From the NCBI GenBank assembly GCA_030681895.1, contig JAUXRI010000247.1, positions 62,001 through 126,000 of the forward strand: a stretch of 64,000 nt of DNA, read 5' to 3'. Under the pieces are notes generated by a model. It saw only the letters and a program-made list of their open reading frames with translations. It was not told where the DNA came from and did not search any database. This DNA is from Myxococcales bacterium. Its GTDB lineage: Bacteria > Myxococcota > Myxococcia > Myxococcales > Myxococcaceae. This document shows, in pieces, positions 17,193 through 27,929 of the stretch (position 1 is the stretch's first letter; the number at the start of each line of letters is the position of its first letter). A program made the position numbers and the translations under genes.

Positions 17193-17591
17193 TCAGTCGT
17201 GGCGCTTCGGGATCCGACGGCTCGCCGACTTCGCGTTCGCCGCCTTCGGCTTCTTCTTCTTCGCCACCTTCACCGGTTTCTCTTCTTGCGGCAGCAGCTC
17301 GCCGTCGAACCGAATCGCCGGCTTCTTCTCGCGCCGCTTGAACAACAGCGCCGTGCGCCCCATCACCTGCGCCACCTCAGCGCCGGTGCCTTCGGCCAGC
17401 TGCGCGACCGCCGACTCGCGGCCCTCGCGTTCATCCGCGATGCGCACCTTCACCAGCTCATGCGTCTCGAGCGCGGCGGCGAGCGCTCCGATGACGCCGT
17501 CGGTGACGCCGTCGTCACCCACCTGCACCACCGCGTGAAGGTGATGACCAAGGGCACGCAGGTGCCGCCGCTGTTTTCCGTTGAGGGCCAA
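17193..17591 (-). CDS. yhbY: YhbY-type CRM-domain RNA-binding protein
   Basis: The N-terminal 95 residues are a CRM/YhbY domain: LNGKQRRHLRALGHHLHAVV, VGDDGVTDGVI and THELVKVRIADER. YhbY binds the pre-50S ribosome in E. coli. The protein is longer than usual (132 against about 97) because of a Lys-rich C-terminal tail with KKKKPKAAN, likely an added RNA-contact. The start is TTG at 17591, only 12 bases after the stop of the DUF4388-J-domain gene, so both are probably on one transcript. Confidence 0.9.
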   Translation of the reverse strand: MALNGKQRRHLRALGHHLHAVVQVGDDGVTDGVIGALAAALETHELVKVRIADEREGRESAVAQLAEGTGAEVAQVMGRTALLFKRREKKPAIRFDGELLPQEEKPVKVAKKKKPKAANAKSASRRIPKRHD

Positions 17592-17603
17592 GAGTGTCTT
17601 TCT

Positions 17604-20147
17604 CTACTTCATCATTCGCAGCTCACGCTGCGCGTCGATGTGTTTGGGGTCGAGCTTCGCCGTGGCGTTGAAGTGTTTCTTCGCCGTGGGCATGTCTCCC
17701 AGAATCCGGTGCATCATGCCCTGATGAAAGTGCGCCGCGACGATGTTCGGGTTGCGCTTCAGGCAGTTGGTGATGTCCTTCATCGCCTCGACCAGCCCCA
17801 GCTTCTTGTCCGGGAAGGTGAAGAACTTCGCGTAGCCACGCCACGCGTACACCTCGGCATCGTCGGGCATGATGTTGATGCAGTCGTCGAACATCTTGAA
17901 GGCGTCGGCATACTTGCGCGCCTGCATCAGGATCTTCCCCTTCTGGAAGAACTCGTCGGCCTGAAGGAACTTGCCTACGTCGACCTTCTCGCCACCGCCA
18001 CCGGCCTCGAGCTCGGCGAGGTACTCCTTGCGCAGGTTCTCATCTGACAGCGTGCGGTGCGCGTCGCCCACGCGCGCGAAGATGTCGGCCTTCGCCTTCG
18101 CGAACGAATCCGGTGAGCCGGGCGGCACCGTGTCGGGGTGGTAGTCCTTCGCGAGCTTGAAGTAGGCGACCTTCACCGCGTTCGCCGGTGAGTCCTTCGT
18201 GAGCGACAGCACCTCGAAGTGGTTCTGCGTCTTCATCCTGGCCAACACGTCGGCCAGTCGCTTCACCTCGGCCTCGACGTTCTGCGAAACCGCGGGAGCA
18301 CCGGCACCCATCTTCGAGGGCCCGGGCGCCGCCGTTCCGATGGGGCGTGAAGGCGCCACGGCAGGCGCAGGGTACGCAGGCGCGGTGGGCGGCGCGGGCG
18401 GGCCCGGCACGTTGGTCGGACCTGGAGCGGCCGCCTGTGGCGCGATCACCGGCCGTGGAGGCGCAGGCACCGCGGCCGCCGGCGGAACGACAGGTCGCGG
18501 CGGCACTGGCACCGTCGCCTGCGGAGTGACGACAGGCCGCGGCGGCACTGGCACCGTCGCCTGCGGGGTGACGACAGGCCGCGGCGGCGCTGGAGCGACC
18601 GGGGCATGCGCAGCCACGGACGCTCCGCTTCGCTGGGGAACCCGCGTCTTCACCACGGTCCCGGCGAACGAGACGAGGTCGCACGGCTCGAGCATGAAGG
18701 CGACCCGCAGCGCGTTCTCTGCCTCGGGTGCCTGGCTCTGGAAGAGCTGGTTGAGCGTTCGGGTGCCGTCGAAGCCCGCGTACGCGCGCGTTTCCTGCGC
18801 CGAGAGTCGAAGCTCGGTGACAGGCACCGTGCCCGAGGCCTTCATCACCGGGAAGTCGAGGGCCTCGTGCAGGCGCGCGCGGAGCTCGGCGGTCGACACG
18901 CGCCGAAGCTGCTCGCCGTAGAGCTGCCACCGATTGCCTGCGGGCACTGCCTTGTGCGCGGGCAGCTCGAGCGGCTGGAAGGTGAAGTGGCCATCGGTCG
19001 CGAGGAGCACCTGCCCGACGAGCCCACCCGCGCGTTTGCCCAGCGCCTCGAGAATGACGCTGGGGTTCACCAGGCCCAGCCCGAAGAGCGCTGGGAGGAG
19101 CTCTCCGCCGAAGCGGGCGCCCTCTTTCTGCGCCTGCCCCAGCTGCTCAGGCGTGACGAGCCGGTTCTTCAGCAGGTACGTCGCCAGCGCGTCCTCGGGG
19201 TGTGTCGAGTCGACCGCGTCGGGGCTGCCTTTGCGGAAGTGCAGCGACACCGCGCGGTCCGGCAACTGGAACGTCATCAAGCCGTTCACGTCTTGAGCAG
19301 CGGCCAGGAAATAGAGGCGCTGAGGACTCAGCTCTCGCAGCGAACCGGTGGCCGGAATCTCGGCGAGCGCCGTCACGGCGGCGACCGAAGGCGAGCTCGA
19401 GATGGGCGGCGCCTGCCCCGCGACCGAAGGACTCGAGAACGGCGCAGCGACCGAGGATGGACGGCTCATCGGAGGGGCGGCCACGGCCGAGGGCGTCGAC
19501 ATCGGCGCGACGCCCATCGCAGCGGCGATCGACGCCGACGAGAGCGGCGGCCGTGGTGATGCCGGTGCGACGGCGCGGACGCCCGACGGCGTCGCGGCGA
19601 TGGCCGAGGGCGCGCTGTGAGGCACATCAGAGAACAGAGAATCCTCGAGGGTCATCGGTGCGCCGGCGTGCGGAGCGGCCATCACGGGAGCGCTCGCGGA
19701 CCGGGCCTGGACCGGCGCGCCGGCCCGAGCCTGCGCCGAGGCAACGGTCGGGTTCATCGGCCGCGTCGCAACCTGTGCGCGCGCGCCGGGCCCTGCCATC
19801 GCGCCAGCGCCGGGACGAGGCACGGGGCCACCCGCGGGGGCTGAGGCTGGGCCCGTCGGTGCTCCCGCCCCGGCCGTAGGGAGCGGCGGCGGCGCAGCGA
19901 CCTTCTCCCACACATCGTCGAGGTCGGTGTGGGGCAGAACCTGCTCGCCCCACAGCGCCCTGGGGAACACCATTCGAATGCCCGGCATGCGCCCCGGAAA
20001 GACGTAGTTGGCGCCATCGAGCGACACCTGGACCCTGCCCGTGATGATCCCGTTGTCGAGCAGCAGTTCCACGCTCGTCGGGGCGAGCGGGCCGAAGACC
20101 TGTGCCTTCTCGGTCCTGACCCAGATCTGAACGACTTCGTCACTCAT
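17604..20147 (-). CDS. DUF4388 protein with C-terminal J-domain and TPRs
   Basis: The product has 847 residues. An N-terminal GYF-like module (about 8-70) is followed by a long Ala/Pro/Ser-rich linker (about 85-265). A DUF4388 (PATAN-like) domain lies at about 272-500 and begins GSLRELSPQRLYFLAA. A second Pro-rich linker with 14-residue repeats follows. A J-domain lies at about 648-715 with the HPD signature (AKDYHPDT), and three to four TPR units close the protein. J-domains stimulate Hsp70 ATPase; DUF4388 is common in myxobacterial response regulators. The combination suggests a client adaptor for DnaK. All parts are cytoplasmic by sequence. Confidence 0.85.
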   Translation of the reverse strand: MSDEVVQIWVRTEKAQVFGPLAPTSVELLLDNGIITGRVQVSLDGANYVFPGRMPGIRMVFPRALWGEQVLPHTDLDDVWEKVAAPPPLPTAGAGAPTGPASAPAGGPVPRPGAGAMAGPGARAQVATRPMNPTVASAQARAGAPVQARSASAPVMAAPHAGAPMTLEDSLFSDVPHSAPSAIAATPSGVRAVAPASPRPPLSSASIAAAMGVAPMSTPSAVAAPPMSRPSSVAAPFSSPSVAGQAPPISSSPSVAAVTALAEIPATGSLRELSPQRLYFLAAAQDVNGLMTFQLPDRAVSLHFRKGSPDAVDSTHPEDALATYLLKNRLVTPEQLGQAQKEGARFGGELLPALFGLGLVNPSVILEALGKRAGGLVGQVLLATDGHFTFQPLELPAHKAVPAGNRWQLYGEQLRRVSTAELRARLHEALDFPVMKASGTVPVTELRLSAQETRAYAGFDGTRTLNQLFQSQAPEAENALRVAFMLEPCDLVSFAGTVVKTRVPQRSGASVAAHAPVAPAPPRPVVTPQATVPVPPRPVVTPQATVPVPPRPVVPPAAAVPAPPRPVIAPQAAAPGPTNVPGPPAPPTAPAYPAPAVAPSRPIGTAAPGPSKMGAGAPAVSQNVEAEVKRLADVLARMKTQNHFEVLSLTKDSPANAVKVAYFKLAKDYHPDTVPPGSPDSFAKAKADIFARVGDAHRTLSDENLRKEYLAELEAGGGGEKVDVGKFLQADEFFQKGKILMQARKYADAFKMFDDCINIMPDDAEVYAWRGYAKFFTFPDKKLGLVEAMKDITNCLKRNPNIVAAHFHQGMMHRILGDMPTAKKHFNATAKLDPKHIDAQRELRMMK
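18486..18596. repeat. 42-bp tandem repeat in the Pro-rich linker
   Basis: About two and a half near-perfect 42-base units (each beginning GTGACGACAGGCCGCGG on the plus strand) encode the 14-residue repeat PPRPVVTPQATVPV on the minus strand. A more diverged unit lies on either side. The unit length keeps the frame, so copy-number change would only alter linker length before the J-domain. Confidence 0.8.
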
Positions 20148-20258
20148 CGCGCAGAGCAGAACCTACCCGCAAATTCGTGCTGCGGCTGCGCGATTCACGC
20201 ACCGGCAGCTGGTCTGATCGCCACCCGGGTAGGGTTTCGGGGCACACTCGTCTTCGCG

Positions 20259-20969
20259 ATGAACCGGTTCGCCAGGCTCGTGTCGCTGTTTGGCTTCACC
20301 TCGACCCTGTGCGCCTGCGTCGCCATCTCGAGCGCTCAGATGGCCGACACGCTTGGAGCAGGCAGGCTGCAGGTCGGCCTCGAGCCCGGTGTCGCGGGGG
20401 TCATCCAGACGTCGACGGGCGTCGTGTTGGCACCGGCCGCTGACGTGGCGGTGCGGTACGGCGCCGCCGAGCGCCTCGACGTCGGAGCGCGTCTCGGTCA
20501 GTCGGGGCTCGAGCTTCAGCTCAAGGTGATGTTGACGCCACCAGGCAGTCGAGTCGCCGTCTCGGTGGCCCCGCACCTCGCGGGCCAGCTGCGCTTCGTC
20601 TCGAACGTGTCGCCCGACTCCACGCCGAGCCTGGGCGTCGCGGGCCTGCTGGTGAACGGAGGGCTCCCGCTGCTCGTCGGCGTGCGGCTGGGGCAACACC
20701 AGCTCGTCGTCGGGCCTCGGCTGCACGTGCTCGCGTCGGTGCCGTCGACCGCGACCGAGCCTGCCTCGCGGCGCTTCGCCACAGGTGGGAGCGTCGGGGT
20801 GTCACTGCGCGTCTCACGAGCGGTGGCCGTGATGCCCGAGGTCGCGCTGCTCGTCCCGTTGACGCCGGGCCCCATGGTCGCGACGAATGACACGTTCACG
20901 CAGCTGGCCGCAGGGATCCTCGTGCAGACCCGGCTCGCGTTCTTGCTCGGCGACTCCGCTCAGCCCTGA
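20259..20969 (+). CDS. probable outer-membrane barrel lipoprotein
   Basis: The 236-residue product starts at ATG 20259 with a signal segment ending TSTLCAC, which can serve as a lipobox. Repeated amphipathic strands follow (LQVGLEPGVAGVIQT, RLDVGARLGQSGLELQLKVML, LLVGVRLGQHQLVVGPRLHV), ending in VQTRLAFLL. The overall pattern is a small outer-membrane barrel; no family is recognised. It is divergent from the DUF4388-J-domain gene, with 111 bases between them. Confidence 0.65.
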   Translation: MNRFARLVSLFGFTSTLCACVAISSAQMADTLGAGRLQVGLEPGVAGVIQTSTGVVLAPAADVAVRYGAAERLDVGARLGQSGLELQLKVMLTPPGSRVAVSVAPHLAGQLRFVSNVSPDSTPSLGVAGLLVNGGLPLLVGVRLGQHQLVVGPRLHVLASVPSTATEPASRRFATGGSVGVSLRVSRAVAVMPEVALLVPLTPGPMVATNDTFTQLAAGILVQTRLAFLLGDSAQP

Positions 20970-21072
20970 GCGCACCACTCTGTTCACCGCCGTGCACACC
21001 CGCGGCTCGAGGCCGCTTCCGGCGCCGACGACCGTGCTAGGAGCGCAGCGTTCTGTCATTCCGAGGTGCTCC

Positions 21073-23892
21073 TTGAACCGAATCCTCCTGCCGTGCTCCT
21101 TCGCTGTGGCGCTGCTGTCGGCCGGATGTCCTTCGCCACAACCAGGGGACTGCAAGAGCAGCGCTGACTGCACGATGGGCCAGTCGTGCATCTCGCAGCG
21201 GTGCGTCGGTGGAGCGGCGGGCGGAATCGGTGGCGGATCCTCCTCGACAGGCGGCGGCAGCACCGGTGGCGGAATCTCAGGCGGAGGCAGCGCTGGTGGC
21301 GGCGCGGCAGGCGGCGGCGCGTCGATGTCGGGCGGCGAGAGCTGCGAGCTCGCCGCGGTCATCGCCGGCACCACGAACGTCTCGGGCACGACGGTGGGGG
21401 CGACGAACGACGTGGGCCTCACCTGCACCGGCGCGCGCAACCAGGGCCCGGACCGCGTCTACAAGGTGACCGTGCCCCCCATGGAGCGCCTCACGGTCAC
21501 GCTCACCCCCGAAGAGACGGACACCTCGGACGGCGGCCTGCAGTTCGACCCGTCGCTGTACCTGGTGGCCGGCCCCACCGCGAGCTGCCAGCCCGCCGAC
21601 GCAGGCGATCGCACGAGCTGTCTCGATGGCTCCGACATCGACTCGCCGCCGGGCTCCCCCGAGCGCGTGACGTTCCTCAACAGCTCGGGCGCGCCGCGTG
21701 AGGTCTTCGTCGTCGTCGACTCGTTCTTCACCGCGCCTGACGACATGAACGGCACCACCCACGAGGGCCGGTACGATCTCGCCTTCACCCTCGCCGCCCC
21801 GCCGATGGGCGACCGTTGCGACACGGCCACCACGGTGATGGCTGGCACCCTCTCGGGCCAGTCGTTGACGACCTTCTCGGGCGACTACGGCTTTGGCACC
21901 AACTGCCGACGCTCCGATGGGCCCGACCGCGCCTTCAAGATCAGCGTGCCTGCAGGCCAGCGCCTCACGGCCATCGCCGCGCCTTCGTCGGACGGCGGCT
22001 TCGACACCACCTTGAACCTCATCGCCGGCCCGGCGGCTGCGTGCGAGGCGAACCCGCTGGTGTGCCTCACGGGCGCCGACTCCACGTTCACCGGCCAGCC
22101 CGAGCGCGTCGACTACCTGAACCGCGGCGCGGCCGCGCAGGACGTCTTCGTCGTCGTCGGCTCGTACGATCCCACCGACACCGACACGGGGTTCTCACTC
22201 ACCACCAGCGTCGCAGCCCCGCCTGCCGGCGATGAGTGCGCGACCGCGGTGGCGATGGTCGCCGACATGCCGCTGATCGGACAGCCGCTGACGAACTTCG
22301 GCAACGACTACGGCTCGGGCACCGGCTGCAACATCACCACGAACGGCCCTGACCGCGTGTACGAGCTCATGGTCCCGGCGAACAAGCTCGCGACCGTGAC
22401 GGTGACGCCCGGAGCCGGCTTGAACACCTCGGTCTCGCTGGTCGACGGCGCGGCGAACTGCGCACAGGGCATGCTCCGCTGCGTGGCCACCAGCCCGAGC
22501 GCCACCACCGCATCGCCCGACGTCGTGAAGTGGACGAACCGGAGCGCGACGGCGAAGACGCTCCTCGTCCTCGTCGACACCGCCGCGCCGGGCGCAGGCA
22601 GCTTCGACATCGTCGCCACCATGACCGACCCGCCCGCGGGCGACTCGTGCGCGAATGCCACCGCCCTCACCACAGGAGCTCCAGTCGCTGGCACGACGGT
22701 CGGCTTCTTCGACGACTACGCGGCGGGGGCCACCACGTCGTGCGCGACCTTCAGCACCCTGGGGAACGATCGCGTCTACGGGTTCTCGGTGCCGAACGGG
22801 CAGCGCGCGCGCGTCACCGTCACGCCTGCCGACGCCGGCTTCACGCCGTCGCTGAGCCTCGTCGCTGGAGCCGCCGCAGCGTGCGAGGTGACCCCGCGCG
22901 TGTGCGCCGCCGCTGCGAACTCGGGCAGCAGCGGGGCCGCGCGGACGGCTGCGTTCTTCAACGGCACCGGCATAGCGCAGGGCACCTTCGCCATCGTCGA
23001 TGGCTCGGGCAGCGGCGACTTCACGATTGGCCTGACGACGGCCGCGCCGCCGGTCGACGACGTCTGCACCACGGCCACCACGACCCTGGGCGCGAACCCG
23101 CTCACCAACCAGACGGTTCGACCCGCCGGCGTCACCTTCGAGCGCGACTACCCGTGCGTGTCGACCTCGCGCGGCCCCGACCGCGTCTACGTGGCGCAGG
23201 CCCCGGCGAACCAGCGGCTGACCGTCACGGTGACGCCGACCATGATGGTGATGGATGGAGGCTTCGACCCCGTGCTCTCGCTCATCGCCGGGCCAGCCTC
23301 TGCGTGTGACTCGGCCACGCGGCGCTGCGTCGCCGGCGTCGATGATGGCGCGCGCAACCAGCCAGAGACGGCGAGCTTCACCAACGCTTCGGGCACGGCG
23401 CAGACCGTCTTCGTGGTGGTCGGCTCGTACAGCGAGACCGACGCCGACACCGTCTTCTCCCTCTCGGGCGCCACCTCGCCGATCGTGGCTGGAGAGGTCT
23501 GCGAGAACGCCCAGGGCATCGCTTCGGGCGCGGCGCTCATGAACGAGACGCTCACGACCTTCTCACGCGACTACGTGCTCGGCCTCACCTGCAGCCGCTC
23601 GAGCGGGGCGGAGCGCGTGTATTCGATCTCCGTCGGCCCCAACCAGACGCTCACTGCGCGCGGTGTGCCCGACATGATGGCCGACATCGTGCTCAACCTC
23701 ATCGATGGGCCGGCGGCCAACTGCAACGCCTCGAGCGTCGCGTGCCTCACCTCGGCCGACCGTGGCGCGAGCGGCCAGGAGGATCGCATCACCTGGCAGA
23801 ACACCACCGCGGCCGCGAAGACCGTCTTCATCGTCGTGTCGAACTACCGCGCGGGCATGATGACCTACAGCCTCGAGGCGCAGGTTCAGTAG
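21073..23892 (+). CDS. lipoprotein with six PPC-like repeat domains
   Basis: The product has 939 residues. The start is TTG at 21073, six bases after GAGG, and is followed directly by a lipoprotein signal with LLSAGC. A short Cys-rich EGF-like piece (DCKSSADCTMGQSC) and a Gly/Ser linker lead to six homologous beta domains of about 130-145 residues. Each opens with Cys (GESCELA, GDRCDTA, GDECATA, GDSCANA, DDVCTTA, GEVCENA). Most carry a central motif close to GPDRVYKVTVP, and each holds a conserved central Cys pair. This resembles pre-peptidase C-terminal beta-sandwiches. It is probably a long surface stalk or adhesin. The 3' end overlaps the opposing gene by seven bases. Confidence 0.85.
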   Translation: MNRILLPCSFAVALLSAGCPSPQPGDCKSSADCTMGQSCISQRCVGGAAGGIGGGSSSTGGGSTGGGISGGGSAGGGAAGGGASMSGGESCELAAVIAGTTNVSGTTVGATNDVGLTCTGARNQGPDRVYKVTVPPMERLTVTLTPEETDTSDGGLQFDPSLYLVAGPTASCQPADAGDRTSCLDGSDIDSPPGSPERVTFLNSSGAPREVFVVVDSFFTAPDDMNGTTHEGRYDLAFTLAAPPMGDRCDTATTVMAGTLSGQSLTTFSGDYGFGTNCRRSDGPDRAFKISVPAGQRLTAIAAPSSDGGFDTTLNLIAGPAAACEANPLVCLTGADSTFTGQPERVDYLNRGAAAQDVFVVVGSYDPTDTDTGFSLTTSVAAPPAGDECATAVAMVADMPLIGQPLTNFGNDYGSGTGCNITTNGPDRVYELMVPANKLATVTVTPGAGLNTSVSLVDGAANCAQGMLRCVATSPSATTASPDVVKWTNRSATAKTLLVLVDTAAPGAGSFDIVATMTDPPAGDSCANATALTTGAPVAGTTVGFFDDYAAGATTSCATFSTLGNDRVYGFSVPNGQRARVTVTPADAGFTPSLSLVAGAAAACEVTPRVCAAAANSGSSGAARTAAFFNGTGIAQGTFAIVDGSGSGDFTIGLTTAAPPVDDVCTTATTTLGANPLTNQTVRPAGVTFERDYPCVSTSRGPDRVYVAQAPANQRLTVTVTPTMMVMDGGFDPVLSLIAGPASACDSATRRCVAGVDDGARNQPETASFTNASGTAQTVFVVVGSYSETDADTVFSLSGATSPIVAGEVCENAQGIASGAALMNETLTTFSRDYVLGLTCSRSSGAERVYSISVGPNQTLTARGVPDMMADIVLNLIDGPAANCNASSVACLTSADRGASGQEDRITWQNTTAAAKTVFIVVSNYRAGMMTYSLEAQVQ

Positions 23893-24668
23893 CCACGCTC
23901 GTCGAGCCACCACGCGAGGTGGCCACACAGCACGAAGCCGAAGGCGTTGAGCGCGCCGTGCGTGGGCACCATGTCGGGCACCGAGAGCGCAGGCACTGCT
24001 GGCCAGTACTGGCTGGCGGCCCACGCCACGCCGAGGCCCATCGCGACCCACGGTGACGCCGACGAGACGAGCATGAGCGCTCGGGTGCGTCCGCTCCGTC
24101 GCAGCGCTTCGCCCACCTGCAGGGCCCCGACGGCGCAGACGCCGATGGCCATCAACACCGCGCCGCCGACCTGAAAGAGCGCGAGCCGGGTGATGAAGCC
24201 CAGCGCGACCACCGGCGGCGCCACCATGACGAACATCCCTGCGAGCTTCCGTGCCGTCGTCGCGCGTTGTTGCACGAGGCGGTTCGCCAGCGACAACGAG
24301 CCCACGCCAGCGAACGAGAAGTGCAGCGCGGTCAGCTTGACGATCGGCTCGGGGATCTCGAAGACGGTGACCTCCAGCCGCGACGCGACGAGGGCGAGCG
24401 CGGCCGTAACGCCGAAGCCAGCCATCACCGCGTGCACCAGCACACGTCGCGCCAGCGCCTTCACGCCCTCGACCACGCACAGCAGCAGCCACGGTGCGAG
24501 CACCAGCGCCGCCGGCCACCCGGGCGCGACGGAGAGCGAGGCGGTGACGGCCAGCGCCGCGATGAGAAACGGCGTGAAGGGCCGCGAGAACGAGATCGGC
24601 ATGACGACGCCGACCCCGGTCACGAGCGCGACGTTCATCACCGGCACCATCCACTCCGCGAGCGTCAC
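23886..24668 (-). CDS. YndJ-like integral membrane protein
   Basis: The 260-residue product has about eight hydrophobic helices and almost no loops. Two His-containing motifs inside or next to helices, ALHFSFAGVGSLSLANRL (about 115) and PTHGALNAFGFVLCGHLAW (about 235), match the pattern of the YndJ family, which has no known function. The GTG start at 24668 is fixed by an in-frame stop seven codons upstream. It converges with the PPC-repeat lipoprotein gene. Confidence 0.65.
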   Translation of the reverse strand: MTLAEWMVPVMNVALVTGVGVVMPISFSRPFTPFLIAALAVTASLSVAPGWPAALVLAPWLLLCVVEGVKALARRVLVHAVMAGFGVTAALALVASRLEVTVFEIPEPIVKLTALHFSFAGVGSLSLANRLVQQRATTARKLAGMFVMVAPPVVALGFITRLALFQVGGAVLMAIGVCAVGALQVGEALRRSGRTRALMLVSSASPWVAMGLGVAWAASQYWPAVPALSVPDMVPTHGALNAFGFVLCGHLAWWLDERGY

Positions 24669-24936
24669 GTTCGCCCACCCGTCGACGCGTCAGCAGCGGC
24701 TTCGCGATGAAGGCCGAGCTGCCCCCCGAGGCGAAGCGCGGAGGATGCCCCTCTGCCGGGGAGAGCCGACAAGGCTCCCGAGCCCGGGAAGAGCCGCTCG
24801 ACGTGAACGCTGTGCGGCTCGACGTCGACGCTGTGCCGCTCGCGGCCGATAGGGTCGCGCTCGCGCGTGTCGGGGATCAGCTCCGGCACGTGCCCCGCCC
24901 CGACGGCTCTCGTGAGCGTGTTGGAGCCCGCCCGCT
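24669..24936. other. 268-base gap without a supported gene
   Basis: The stretch lies between the start of the YndJ-like gene and the end of the mutase gene, both on the minus strand. Open frames here have no signal, ribosome site or recognisable domain. It holds the short 21-bp direct repeat at 24793-24842 and presumably the promoter of the YndJ-like gene. No convincing -35/-10 pair is visible. Confidence 0.5.
24793..24842. repeat. 21-bp direct repeat, about 2.4 copies
   Basis: Two adjacent 21-base units starting GCCGCTCGACGTGAACGCTG and GCGGCTCGACGTCGACGCTG, differing at two positions, are followed by an eight-base partial third (GCCGCTCG). Each unit contains GCTCGACGT. The repeat sits in a gene-free gap and could be a binding site array or the remains of a coding repeat. 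Nothing decides between these. Confidence 0.6.
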
Positions 24937-26601
<1,665 letters not shown>

Positions 26602-26708
26602 GGCCCGGAGGGATAGCACGGAGCCGGACCGGTGAAAGAACGGGCCAGTTGGGAGAAATTTCGCGCCCCGCGCGCATCAGCGGCCTCAGATGAGCGATAA
26701 ACACCTTC

Positions 26709-27926
26709 ATGAACGTAGATGGCATCCGCCGGGCGCTCACTACTGCGGCCCGTGACGGCAAGGTCGATGCGGCAGACGTCGATCGCATCATGCTGCAGGC
26801 GCGCGATGGCGGCGGGCTCTCGAGCCTCGAGCGCTCCACCCTGCTCAAGGCGGCCGACGGCTTCGACGACGGCACCAAGCAGCGGCTGCTCAGTCACCTC
26901 GCGGCGATGGGCCAGACGAACGCGTGGGTGAACATCGAAGCGAAGGGCCAGCTCGCGACGCTCGACGGGCGCTACGCGAACCTCACGTTGACGGTGCCGG
27001 GCCTCTCGGCGCGCGTCGGCCTGTTCGACAACGCGTTCGCGCTCAAGGGCAAGGCGAAGGCCGACGGCGTGCTGCAGCTCACCATCGACGGCCAGAAGCT
27101 CTCGGTGCCGGTGAAGGCCGGTGAAGGGCCACAGCAGATTCTGCAGAAGATGAAGGCGCAGCTGCCCTCGAACTTCGCCGGCGTGGTGCTCGGTGGAGAC
27201 GTGCAGCCGTACGACGCGGCGAGCTTCTCGGGACGCTCCGCGAGGAAGACCGACAGCGCCGCGCACCTCATGCTCTACAAGCCCGCGTCCCTGGGCCTGG
27301 CTCCCGGCGAGAAGCCGCTGCGCGTCGTCGTGACTGGCTACGGCGCCTTCATGGGCATCACCGACAACCCGTCGGCGAACATGGCGCAGACGCTCGCTGA
27401 GCGCGGCGTGAAGGGCGCCATCGTCGAATACCGCCGCCTCGACGTGACGCCCGCCGCGGTCGAGACGTTCATGACCGAGATGAAGCGCAGCCCGCCCGAC
27501 GTCATCCTCTCGATGGGCGTGACGCACGGTCAGGCGCAGGTCGAGGAGCGGCCCGAGAATCACCTCGGCGCGGCGCCCGACGGCAACAACCAGCAGATGA
27601 CGGAGCGCAAGGTACGCGTCGGCGGTCCGCAGGAGCTCACGACCGACCTGCCCGTCGACACCATCGACTGGGCGCTCCAGGGCTTCGGCGGCGGGCGGCA
27701 GGTGTTCACCAGCAAGTCAGACGCGAACTACCAGCCCGACCGCAGCGCGTACCTCTGCAACTTCCTCGGGTACAACCTGGCCTCGGAGTTCGGCACCACG
27801 CCGAAGACGACTGCGGGCTTCATGCACATCACGCCCGAGACGAAGGCTGATCAGATGGGCGCTGTGCTCGACGCGATCACCGCGAAGCAGCTCGAAGCGC
27901 GCCGCGCCGGCTTCCCGACGAGCTGA
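26709..27926 (+). CDS. peptidase C15 (pyroglutamyl peptidase I)-like protein with N-terminal extension
   Basis: The product has 405 residues. The C-terminal half (about 205-390) follows the C15 fold: VVVTGYGAFMGITDNPSA, DVILSMGVTHGQAQVEERPEN with a candidate catalytic Glu, the Cys in RSAYLCNFLGYN near 349 and the His in GFMHIT near 373. Family enzymes remove N-terminal pyroglutamate. The first 200 residues are extra and begin with a helical pair resembling a degenerate EF-hand (RDGKVDAADVDRI), followed by a beta domain. No signal peptide is seen. It is divergent from the mutase gene and converges with the GT2-like gene. Confidence 0.8.
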   Translation: MNVDGIRRALTTAARDGKVDAADVDRIMLQARDGGGLSSLERSTLLKAADGFDDGTKQRLLSHLAAMGQTNAWVNIEAKGQLATLDGRYANLTLTVPGLSARVGLFDNAFALKGKAKADGVLQLTIDGQKLSVPVKAGEGPQQILQKMKAQLPSNFAGVVLGGDVQPYDAASFSGRSARKTDSAAHLMLYKPASLGLAPGEKPLRVVVTGYGAFMGITDNPSANMAQTLAERGVKGAIVEYRRLDVTPAAVETFMTEMKRSPPDVILSMGVTHGQAQVEERPENHLGAAPDGNNQQMTERKVRVGGPQELTTDLPVDTIDWALQGFGGGRQVFTSKSDANYQPDRSAYLCNFLGYNLASEFGTTPKTTAGFMHITPETKADQMGAVLDAITAKQLEARRAGFPTS

Positions 27927-27929
27927 CCG

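Noticed and set aside
18486-18596. Short tandem units considered as a CRISPR array
   Set aside because: The units are contiguous without spacers and encode an in-frame protein linker.
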